In this document: positions 35,843 to 42,017 of the stretch, in pieces
Layout of the letters: each line of letters starts with the position of its first letter
Numbering within the stretch: position 1 is the first letter of the stretch
NCBI RefSeq assembly: GCF_910588715.1
Contig: NZ_CAJURG010000001.1
Coordinates: 588,101 to 652,100, forward strand
Source: an uncultured Clostridium sp.
GTDB lineage: Bacteria; Bacillota; Clostridia; Clostridiales; Clostridiaceae
Length of the DNA: 64,000 nucleotides
Direction of reading: 5' to 3'
Position numbers and translations under genes: made by a program
The notes under the pieces: generated by a model
The model's database searches: none
The model's input: the letters and a program-made list of their open reading frames with translations, nothing else
What the model was told of the DNA's origin: nothing

Positions 35843-37309
35843 ATGGAAAATTTAATGAGATTTGATGTTACTAATGAAAGAAATCTTACAATGCTTGTAG
35901 ATTTTTACGAATTAACTATGGCTAATGGGTATTTTAATAAAGGAGTACAAAATAGAATTGCATATTTTGATATGTACTTTAGAAGAGTACCTGATGGTGG
36001 TGGATACTGCATAATGGCTGGAGTTGATCAACTTATTCAATATTTAAATAATTTATCATTTACTGAATCTGATATTAGATATTTAGAAGAAAAAAATATT
36101 TTTTCACAAGAATTTTTAGATTATTTAAGAAACTTTAAGTTTGAATGTGATGTTTGGGCTATTCCTGAAGGAAATCCAGTTTTTCCAAATCAACCACTAG
36201 TTACAGTTAGAGGTCCTGTTGTACAAGCTCAATTTATAGAAACAATGATACTTTTAACTATAAATCACCAAACATTAATAGCTACAAAAGCTAATAGAAT
36301 TTGTAGGGCTGCTGATGGTAAAACAGTTATGGAATTTGGTTCAAGACGTGCACAAGGTTATGATGGTGCTATATATGGCGCAAGAGCTTCTATAATAGGA
36401 GGTTGTGACTCTACTGCATGTACAATTGCTGATAAATACTTTGATGTTCCTGCTGTTGGTACAATGGCACATAGCTGGGTTCAACTATTTGATACTGAAT
36501 ATGAAGCTTTTGAAGCTTGGGCTAAAACTTATCCTGACAATTGTTCATTATTAATTGATACTTATAATGTGCTTAAATCTGGATTACCTAATGCTATTAA
36601 AGTTTTTGATGAAATTCTAAAACCACTTGGTAAAAGACCTAAAGGAATAAGAATTGATTCTGGAGATATAACTTACCTAACTAAAAAATGTAGAAAAATG
36701 CTTGATGAAGCTGGGTATAATGATTGCAAAATAATAGTATCTAACTCTTTAGATGAACATATAATAAGAGATGTTTTAGCTCAAGGTGCTTGTATTGATG
36801 CATTTGGAGTTGGAGAAAGATTAATTACTGCAAAATCTGAACCTGTATTTGGTGGAGTTTATAAACTTGTAGCTATTGAAAAGGGTTCTGAAATTATTCC
36901 TAAAATAAAGATTAGTGAAAATAGCGAAAAAATTACTAATCCTGGTTTCAAAAAAATCTATAGGTTATTTGATAAAAATACTGATATTGCAATAGCTGAT
37001 ATTATTTCTTTAAATAATGAGAAAATAGATGAAAATTCTGAACTTGAAATTTTCCACCCAGTTCATACATGGAAAAGAAAAGAAATAAAGAACTTCTATG
37101 CAAAAGAATTATTAGTTAAAATCTTTGAAAAAGGAGAACAAGTTTACTCTTCTCCTTCAGTATTAGAAATTAAGGAATTTTCTAAAAAAGAAACAGCTAA
37201 ATTATGGCCTGAAATTTTAAGATTTGAAAATCCTCATACTTATTATGTTGATTTATCTAAAGAACTTTGGGAATTAAAAAGAGAGCTTTTAATGGAAAAG
37301 GGTCATTAA
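35843..37309 (+). CDS. pncB: Nicotinate phosphoribosyltransferase
   Basis: A 488-residue enzyme of NAD salvage: nicotinate + PRPP + ATP to nicotinate mononucleotide. Signatures: 'LVDFYELTMANGYF' at the N-terminus, 'EFGSRRAQGYDGA' with the phosphoribosyl-binding Arg and the autophosphorylation-type His in 'GTMAHSWVQLF', 'GIRIDSGDITYL', and 'FGVGERL'. The ATG at 35843 has AAGGAGAT at the right distance; the ATG 42 bp upstream lacks a site and would precede the mapped promoter. Transcribed alone, ended by a clear hairpin. Confidence 0.96.
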   Translation: MENLMRFDVTNERNLTMLVDFYELTMANGYFNKGVQNRIAYFDMYFRRVPDGGGYCIMAGVDQLIQYLNNLSFTESDIRYLEEKNIFSQEFLDYLRNFKFECDVWAIPEGNPVFPNQPLVTVRGPVVQAQFIETMILLTINHQTLIATKANRICRAADGKTVMEFGSRRAQGYDGAIYGARASIIGGCDSTACTIADKYFDVPAVGTMAHSWVQLFDTEYEAFEAWAKTYPDNCSLLIDTYNVLKSGLPNAIKVFDEILKPLGKRPKGIRIDSGDITYLTKKCRKMLDEAGYNDCKIIVSNSLDEHIIRDVLAQGACIDAFGVGERLITAKSEPVFGGVYKLVAIEKGSEIIPKIKISENSEKITNPGFKKIYRLFDKNTDIAIADIISLNNEKIDENSELEIFHPVHTWKRKEIKNFYAKELLVKIFEKGEQVYSSPSVLEIKEFSKKETAKLWPEILRFENPHTYYVDLSKELWELKRELLMEKGH

Positions 37310-37315
37310 AAAAAC

Positions 37316-37352
37316 AATAGTCACTGATATTTTTTCAGTGACTATTACTATT
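37316..37352 (+). terminator. Terminator of pncB
   Basis: Stem AATAGTCACTGA/TCAGTGACTATT (37316-37327 with 37335-37346), 7-nt loop, followed by a U-rich tail. Confidence 0.85.
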
Positions 37353-37353
37353 T

Positions 37354-37578
37354 TTATTCATCTTTGTAACCAACATATGATGGAATTATATAATCTAAAT
37401 TCATATCTTGTGAATACATAAAATCATCATTAATAATTTCTTTAAAAACAATCTTTTCTCCTACTAAATGTTCAACAAAAGGACAAGTCTCATTGCAGTT
37501 TTTTTCTGGACTCATTGGACAATCATTACTACAACTAACCTTCTCCTTTTTGCTTGACCAAAATGGACATCTACTCAT
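37354..37578 (-). CDS. Small Cys-rich protein, unknown
   Basis: A 74-residue protein. A GTG at 37593 overlaps the GGGGG that must act as ribosome binding site, so the ATG at 37578 is taken. Six Cys occur in the first 35 residues in the order 'SRCPFW', 'SCSNDCPM', 'KNCNETCPF', suggesting a bound metal or Fe-S cluster, followed by a 40-residue acidic tail without Cys. It converges on pncB. No function can be given; it may be a small zinc-binding regulator or spore-associated protein. Confidence 0.65.
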   Translation of the reverse strand: MSRCPFWSSKKEKVSCSNDCPMSPEKNCNETCPFVEHLVGEKIVFKEIINDDFMYSQDMNLDYIIPSYVGYKDE

Positions 37579-37740
37579 AAACCATACCCCCACTTTATCT
37601 AAAAATAAAACTAAAGTCTACCATTCTATATTTTTATACATAAATAAACCTTTATTCCATTTTTATAATGTTTTATACCATTCACTTATAATATAACATA
37701 TTTTCACATTAAATCAATATTTTTATATTTTTTTGATAAA

Positions 37741-37781
37741 AAAATATCAATTTCTTCATAAAAGAAAGAAATTGATATTTT
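37741..37781 (-). terminator. Terminator of the 109-residue protein gene
   Basis: A 16-bp stem (37741-37756 with 37766-37781) and U tract on the minus strand, 17 bp after the stop. Confidence 0.8.
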
Positions 37782-37797
37782 AAAAATTATATAGTTT

Positions 37798-38127
37798 TTA
37801 TCTTTTAATAGCAGAGTTTTTAACAACTGATATTTTTATTATTTCATTTTGGAATGCTTTTAATAAAGCCTTTTCTAAAACCTTTTGTTGATCGAAATTT
37901 TCAATATCTCTACATTCTGCAAAAACCTTATTTAATTCACCGTCAACATTAGTATATGTTAATGTAACATATGGCTTATCATATTCAACCTTTACTATTT
38001 TTAATCCCCAAGAAATTTGAGCGTAATCACCTTCAAGTGTTAATTTAGTTAAAGATTTTAACTTTTCATTTTCAGCATTTGGATCATTTATAATTAATAA
38101 TTCATCTCCAACTTTATATTTTGACAT
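37798..38127 (-). CDS. Uncharacterised 109-residue cytoplasmic protein
   Basis: A small soluble protein starting at ATG behind AGGAG. Beta-strand-rich: 'KYKVGDELLIIND' then 'ITWG'-like 'AQISWGLKIVKVEY' and 'PYVTLTYTNVDGELNKVF', ending in a helix. The opening resembles SH3/KOW-like barrels ('VGDELLII'), but this is only a resemblance. No signal peptide. It is divergent from perR across 200 bp and so could share redox control, unproven. Confidence 0.6.
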   Translation of the reverse strand: MSKYKVGDELLIINDPNAENEKLKSLTKLTLEGDYAQISWGLKIVKVEYDKPYVTLTYTNVDGELNKVFAECRDIENFDQQKVLEKALLKAFQNEIIKISVVKNSAIKR

Positions 38128-38285
38128 ATAACTTCTCCTCCTTAAATATCTGTATAATTACAAATTATAGTTTTTACAAGCTACATAGTAAATATTCAGT
38201 TTTTACTCTTATTATAAAATAGCACAATATGGATAAATTTACAATGGAATTTTTCTGAATTTTCTTTATTAAGTGATAAATATTA

Positions 38286-38315
38286 TTGACAGATAATTAT
38301 AATTTTTAATATAAT
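38286..38315 (+). promoter_or_regulatory. Sigma-A promoter of perR
   Basis: TTGACA (38286-38291), 18-nt spacer, TATAAT (38310-38315): both hexamers are perfect. AT-rich imperfect dyads overlap spacer and -10, where an autoregulatory PerR box could sit, but none matches the PerR consensus well. Confidence 0.7.
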
Positions 38316-38347
38316 ATTATTAAATAATTAATGGGATGGTGTACATT

Positions 38348-38755
38348 ATGGATGATATAATTTTAACCTTTAAAGAAAAAAAATTAAAATTAACTCCTCA
38401 AAGATTAGCAGTTTACCAATATCTAAAAAGCACTACTGAACATCCTTCTGCCGAATCTATTTACAAAGCTCTGCAACCTAACTACCCAACTATGAGTCTT
38501 GCAACAGTATATAAAACATTAAAAACTTTGGTAGAAATTGATCTTATTCAAGAAATTAATGTAGGTGAAGGCAATTTTAGATATGATGGAAACTGTAAAG
38601 AACACGGACATATTCAATGTGTTAATTGTGGTACAGTAGAGGATTTACATGATGTTGATTTTTCATCTTTAAATAAAATTGTTGAAGAAAATACACATTA
38701 TAAAGTTAAATGGAATAAACTTTTCTTTTATGGTTTATGTAAGGATTGTCAGTAG
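38348..38755 (+). CDS. perR: PerR-type Fur-family peroxide-sensing repressor
   Basis: A 135-residue Fur-family regulator. N-terminal winged helix ('LKLTPQRLAVYQYLK', 'MSLATVYKTLKTL'), then dimerisation domain. All five regulatory metal ligands of B. subtilis PerR (His37, Asp85, His91, His93, Asp104) have counterparts at a constant offset of five: His32, Asp80, His86, His88, Asp99. The structural Zn site is Cys91, Cys94, Cys131, Cys134. Asp80 rather than a Fur-type residue favours peroxide sensing. ATG at 38348 follows GGTG; the upstream ATG at 38336 has no spacing for a site. Expected targets are peroxide defence genes elsewhere. Confidence 0.88.
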   Translation: MDDIILTFKEKKLKLTPQRLAVYQYLKSTTEHPSAESIYKALQPNYPTMSLATVYKTLKTLVEIDLIQEINVGEGNFRYDGNCKEHGHIQCVNCGTVEDLHDVDFSSLNKIVEENTHYKVKWNKLFFYGLCKDCQ

Positions 38756-38777
38756 AATTCTCTACTGGCTTTTTTTA
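38750..38777 (+). terminator. Terminator of perR
   Basis: CAGTAGA/TCTACTG stem (38750-38756 with 38761-38767) overlapping the stop codon, then a GC dinucleotide and eight U. Confidence 0.85.
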
Positions 38778-38832
38778 TTTTATACAAGTATTTATTATAT
38801 AGTATCTTCATATATTTAACTGAGGTGATACT

Positions 38833-39756
38833 ATGTTCAATTTTTTAACATCAAAAAAGAAAATTTTTTTGACTTTTATTATAATGACTTTTATTATATG
38901 TTCAATTATAGTAACTATAATTAATACATATTACAAAAATATAGAAACCATATCAATTGAATCTTTTGAAAATAGTAATGGATATGACTTTGATTTAGAT
39001 GGTGAAAATGATCAATTAACAATTGTATCTACTAATTCAACTTATTCAATAAAAATTAAAAATTCTATTGGTGAATTATTATTAAAAAGTAATGAATTTG
39101 CTTATTCATTACTAGATATAAATCCATCTTGTAATATAAGCATTTTCTACATAGACCTAGATAGAAATAAAACACCTGAAATAATTGTTAGTGGACTTAA
39201 AAATAATAAACCTACATTTTACGTATTTCAATGGAAGGATAATGCTTTTCAAGAAATTCTTTTTTCCCAAAATAACATATTAGGAATATTAGACTATCAT
39301 AATTCAAGAACCCCTAAAATATATTCAACAAATTCAAGTACTGGCGATAAGGGAACTAATGGATATATATTAACTGCTAATTCATTAAAAAATATAAATT
39401 TTAGTAATCCATCAATTCCATCTTTAAGTGCTGTTCAAACACTTATAAATCTTATTGAAGCTGATTATGAATTAGATGAAGCTCCAGATATATTTACTTC
39501 ATATATTCCAAGCGAAGAACTTGGAATACTTTGGAACCTAGATAAATCTAGTTACGGATATTCCTTCCAAAAAGGTTATTTTTACGATACATCATGGAAT
39601 GATTTAGGTATGCCTACTTCAATATATTGGGTACTTTCTTTTGAAAAAACTAATTTTATCGATTCAAATACAAATCCTAAGGAACTAAATATATATGTAA
39701 AAGCAGAACTCGATGAATCTGGTGATTATAAAATATCTTCAATAATAAAAAACTAA
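38833..39756 (+). CDS. Membrane-anchored extracytoplasmic protein with EF-hand-like/FG-GAP-like segments
   Basis: A 307-residue protein with one N-terminal membrane helix (about 11-31) and an outward-facing domain. 'YDFDLDGENDQL' near residue 51 and 'FYIDLDRNKTPEI' near 106 are Asp-rich calcium-loop motifs of the FG-GAP/VCBS or dockerin-like type ('FDLDGENDQ', 'IDLDRNKTPE'), suggesting a Ca2+-stabilised beta-propeller-like fold. C-terminal 'KAELDESGDYKISS' closes a strand. Start ATG behind GAGGTG, no operon partner. Family not recognised; function unknown. Confidence 0.65.
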   Translation: MFNFLTSKKKIFLTFIIMTFIICSIIVTIINTYYKNIETISIESFENSNGYDFDLDGENDQLTIVSTNSTYSIKIKNSIGELLLKSNEFAYSLLDINPSCNISIFYIDLDRNKTPEIIVSGLKNNKPTFYVFQWKDNAFQEILFSQNNILGILDYHNSRTPKIYSTNSSTGDKGTNGYILTANSLKNINFSNPSIPSLSAVQTLINLIEADYELDEAPDIFTSYIPSEELGILWNLDKSSYGYSFQKGYFYDTSWNDLGMPTSIYWVLSFEKTNFIDSNTNPKELNIYVKAELDESGDYKISSIIKN

Positions 39757-39782
39757 AACAAAAGGCCGCTAAAAAGCGGCCT
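39756..39782 (-). terminator. Intrinsic terminator on the minus strand, overlapping the opposing stop codon
   Basis: AGGCCGCT/AGCGGCCT (39763-39770 with 39775-39782), tetraloop, then on the minus strand a U-rich run TTTTGTTTTAGTTTTTT. On the + strand no U tract follows, so it ends minus-strand transcription. Confidence 0.8.
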
Positions 39783-39883
39783 AAAAGGGGGATGGGGGGG
39801 TTTAGCTTTAATGAAGATTCCTCTTCATTAGCTATAGGAGAATACTCTCCGGTACACTAATAGTATTAACCTTTAAGTAAATT
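39756..39883 (-). ncRNA. Candidate C-rich small RNA or structured 3' UTR
   Basis: Read on the minus strand this 130-nt interval holds an 13-bp stem with a 2-nt bulge (39803-39834, loop GGAA), then a striking unpaired C tract (seven C, AU, five C; 39787-39800), then the GC-rich terminator at 39763-39782. Long C runs are exceptional in this genome and the tract is complementary to Shine-Dalgarno sequences. A weak promoter-like pair TTGATG (39913-39918) and ATATAT/TATATG (39889-39895) overlaps the end of the upstream Asn/Met-rich gene. It may be an independent sRNA or be cut from that gene's 3' UTR. No ORF with a ribosome binding site is present. Confidence 0.4.
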
Positions 39884-39907
39884 TTATTCATATATTAACA
39901 TTTAATA

Positions 39908-40402
39908 TTACTCATCAAAAACCCCATCATTATACATTAAAATAACCTTATCTATAAACGCTAATCTATCTCCATTTACAATACTTCTAATAGCCTTTAA
40001 CATTTGCATATTTTCATCATTTCTATCAATGTTTTCACTAAATACACTATTATTAGTATTAGTATTTCTATTTTCTTGTTTATCTTCTATATCATTATTT
40101 ACATTAATACTATTGTTATTTTGATTCATAGAAGATGCCATTGGGTTCATATTTCCCATTAAATTTCCTAAATTTAAATTATTAAAATCAAACCCTTGTG
40201 TATTCATAGATTGCAGTAAACCATTTATTTGATTCATATCTATATTTCCGAACATACTGCTTAATAATTGACTAGGATTTATTCCAAATGGAGAATTATT
40301 ATATGTTTGCCTATTATTCATATTATTATTTGCATTATTCATGTTTTCACTTGTAACTTCACGCCTAGTATCGCCCCTGCTTTTATGCTTACGCTTAGAC
40401 AT
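39908..40402 (-). CDS. Asn/Met-rich low-complexity protein, unknown
   Basis: A 164-residue protein; a TTG at 40417 overlaps GGAGG, so the ATG at 40402 ('MSKRKHKSRGDTRRE') is the start. A basic N-terminus is followed by about 90 residues of Asn-, Met-, Gln-, Ser-rich sequence ('NMNNANNNMNNRQTY'), with hydrophobic patches 'PSQLLSSMFGNI' and 'MNQINGLLQSM', then a helical C-terminus. There is no Cys and no signal peptide. It is the last gene of a trio with two Cys-rich miniproteins. The composition recalls spore-coat proteins but I cannot assign a family. Confidence 0.6.
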   Translation of the reverse strand: MSKRKHKSRGDTRREVTSENMNNANNNMNNRQTYNNSPFGINPSQLLSSMFGNIDMNQINGLLQSMNTQGFDFNNLNLGNLMGNMNPMASSMNQNNNSINVNNDIEDKQENRNTNTNNSVFSENIDRNDENMQMLKAIRSIVNGDRLAFIDKVILMYNDGVFDE

Positions 40403-40481
40403 TATAGCTTCCTCCAATTAATTTCTTTACTCCATTATATGTAATTAAATAATATATGTTTATAAATTTGGACATTTTTTT

Positions 40482-40501
40482 GGAGGGTCATAAGGCCCTC
40501 C
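40482..40501 (-). other. Stable hairpin between miniprotein gene and Asn/Met-rich gene
   Basis: GGAGGGTC-ATAA-GGCCCTCC (+ strand) forms an 8-bp GC-rich stem. On the minus strand it is followed by A, not U, so it is not an intrinsic terminator; a processing or stability element in the polycistronic mRNA is possible. Confidence 0.5.
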
Positions 40502-40511
40502 ATCCTCTTAA

Positions 40512-40805
40512 CTAGCAGCAACAGTTACTTTCACAGCAACAATTGTTTCCTACGTTGTTTCCTCCAAATAGGCTACCATAGGATCCACCACATAGTAAGA
40601 ATAATAAGATTATTAGATATGAACAGTTGTTATTTAAAAGACCTGAACCACAAGCAATTAATAAGAATATAATTGGTGCTACACAATTATTTAATCCACC
40701 AAATATATTTCCACAGCATCCTGAATTATTAGCTACATTATTACAGCAGCAAGGTTCACAACAACTTTCTTGGCAACAACATTTATCATGTTTTTTCTTT
40801 GACAT
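40512..40805 (-). CDS. Extremely Cys-rich small membrane protein
   Basis: A 97-residue protein containing 20 Cys, many as CC or CCC blocks at both ends ('HDKCCCQESCCEPCCC', 'NNCCCESNCCC'), with two hydrophobic segments (about residues 43-58 and 63-76) between them. The segments share the pattern 'IFGGLNNC' and 'LLCGGSYGS'. No signal peptide, ATG behind AGGAGGAG. The paralogous neighbour upstream has the same hydrophobic/Cys layout. The arrangement (Cys clusters flanking a membrane hairpin) suggests metal binding, disulfide cross-linking in the spore coat, or redox sensing; none is proven. It is real: strong ribosome binding site, codon usage like its neighbours. Confidence 0.65.
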   Translation of the reverse strand: MSKKKHDKCCCQESCCEPCCCNNVANNSGCCGNIFGGLNNCVAPIIFLLIACGSGLLNNNCSYLIILLFLLCGGSYGSLFGGNNVGNNCCCESNCCC

Positions 40806-40828
40806 AACTACTCCTCCTTCCTACTAAA

Positions 40829-41179
40829 CTACATTTGATATGGAGCTACATTAGGTCCCATATTTCCGCATCCAAAGCTACCATTGCATAGGAATAAGAT
40901 AACTAGTAAGAATAAATATCCTCCACCGCAGTTTCCTAATCCACCAAATATTCCGTTATTTCCAGCATTTCCACAGCAAGAGTTAGTGTTTGTGTTACAG
41001 CAACCTGTATTTCCACCTTGTCCAGCATAGAATAAAATTAATAATATCCAGATCCAGCTACCAAAGCCACATCCAAAATTACCACAGCCTCCAAAGCCAT
41101 TACAACCTGAGTCTACTGGAGGATAGCTTGGACATTCAATGTCATTTAATTCATCAATCATATCATGCATACTAGGCAT
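40829..41179 (-). CDS. Cys/Gly-rich small membrane protein, paralogue of the neighbour
   Basis: A 116-residue protein; the ORF extends further upstream, but only the ATG at 41179 ('MPSMHDMIDELND') has AGGAGG at nine nt. After a 20-residue acidic N-terminus come Gly/Cys-rich 'SGCNGFGGCGNFGCGFG', a hydrophobic segment 'WIWILLILFYAGQGG', the Cys pairs 'GCCNTNTNSCCGN', a second hydrophobic segment 'GYLFLLVILFLCNGSFG' and a short tail. The repeat FGGLxNC...LFLCxGSxG is shared with the next gene (24 bp downstream), showing duplication. Function unknown; likely membrane or spore-envelope location. Confidence 0.65.
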   Translation of the reverse strand: MPSMHDMIDELNDIECPSYPPVDSGCNGFGGCGNFGCGFGSWIWILLILFYAGQGGNTGCCNTNTNSCCGNAGNNGIFGGLGNCGGGYLFLLVILFLCNGSFGCGNMGPNVAPYQM

Positions 41180-41373
41180 ATTAACATTCCTCCTAAGGAT
41201 TTGATTTTTTGTTTTTATACTATATACTATTCTTCTCAATGTTATTTGACACTATTTTTATCTTTTTATTGATAATTTTTATTAAAATTTTTTAATTTTA
41301 ATTTTCATGTCTCCTAACATTTTTCCCTCTATACTAATTATTCCGAAACTCTCTAAAATGTGATAAACCCCTT

Positions 41374-41417
41374 AAAAAAAATAAAATAGTTACCCAAATT
41401 TTTGGGCAACTATTTTA
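41374..41417 (-). terminator. Terminator after engB
   Basis: About 18-bp stem (arms 41380-41398 and 41400-41417 with a G-U pair on the RNA), followed on the minus strand by seven to eight U. Confidence 0.85.
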
Positions 41418-42017
41418 TTAATCTCTAGCTTCTTCTGATAAATCTTCAAATATATTATCTATAAGCTCATCTTTACCTTTTTTATTTAAAGATGAGAAGA
41501 AGTAAAACTTATCAGTACTTCCTAGACCTAATGTTTCTTTTATTAATTTTCTACTTTTAGCAAGTTCATTATTAGAAAGCTTATCACTTTTTGTTGCAAT
41601 AACTATACAATCATAATCAAAATGCTTTATCCATTCATACATCATAATATCATCTGCTGTAGGTTTATGTCTTGAGTCAACTAATAGTATAACTCTCTTT
41701 AACTCTTCCCTATCAGTAAGATACATTTCTATTGTTTTTCCCCAACTTTCCTTTTCCTTTTTAGATACCTTAGCATATCCATACCCAGGTAAATCTACTA
41801 AATAAAAATCATCATTTATTAAGAAAAAGTTTATAAGTCTAGTCTTACCAGGTGTTTGGGATACCTTAGCAAGTTTTCTTCTGTTTGTTAAAGCGTTTAT
41901 TATAGAACTTTTACCTACATTAGATCTTCCGACAAAGGCAATTTCATTTCTACTATCAGTTGGGTATTGATCCCTTTTAACAGCAGATATAATAAACTCA
42001 GACTTTTTAATTATCAC
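41418..42017 (-). CDS. engB: Ribosome biogenesis GTPase EngB (YsxC/YihA)
   Basis: A 199-residue small GTPase for 50S subunit assembly: G1 'GRSNVGKSSI', G2 region 'TPGKTR', G3 'DLPGYGYAKVS', G4 'ATKSDKLS', G5 'FFSSL'. Two starts: TTG at 42026 overlaps its own GGAG, whereas GTG at 42017 has GGAG at nine nt, so GTG is used. The start overlaps the last codons of lon (11 bp), an arrangement seen in many clostridia and bacilli, giving a lon-engB unit. Confidence 0.96.
   Translation of the reverse strand: MIIKKSEFIISAVKRDQYPTDSRNEIAFVGRSNVGKSSIINALTNRRKLAKVSQTPGKTRLINFFLINDDFYLVDLPGYGYAKVSKKEKESWGKTIEMYLTDREELKRVILLVDSRHKPTADDIMMYEWIKHFDYDCIVIATKSDKLSNNELAKSRKLIKETLGLGSTDKFYFFSSLNKKGKDELIDNIFEDLSEEARD

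Noticed and set aside
38300..38330. PerR box in perR promoter
   Set aside because: Local dyads do not match TTATAAT-N-ATTATAA well enough to call.
40482..40501. Intrinsic terminator between miniprotein and Asn/Met-rich gene
   Set aside because: Stem is stable but A, not U, follows on the transcribed strand.
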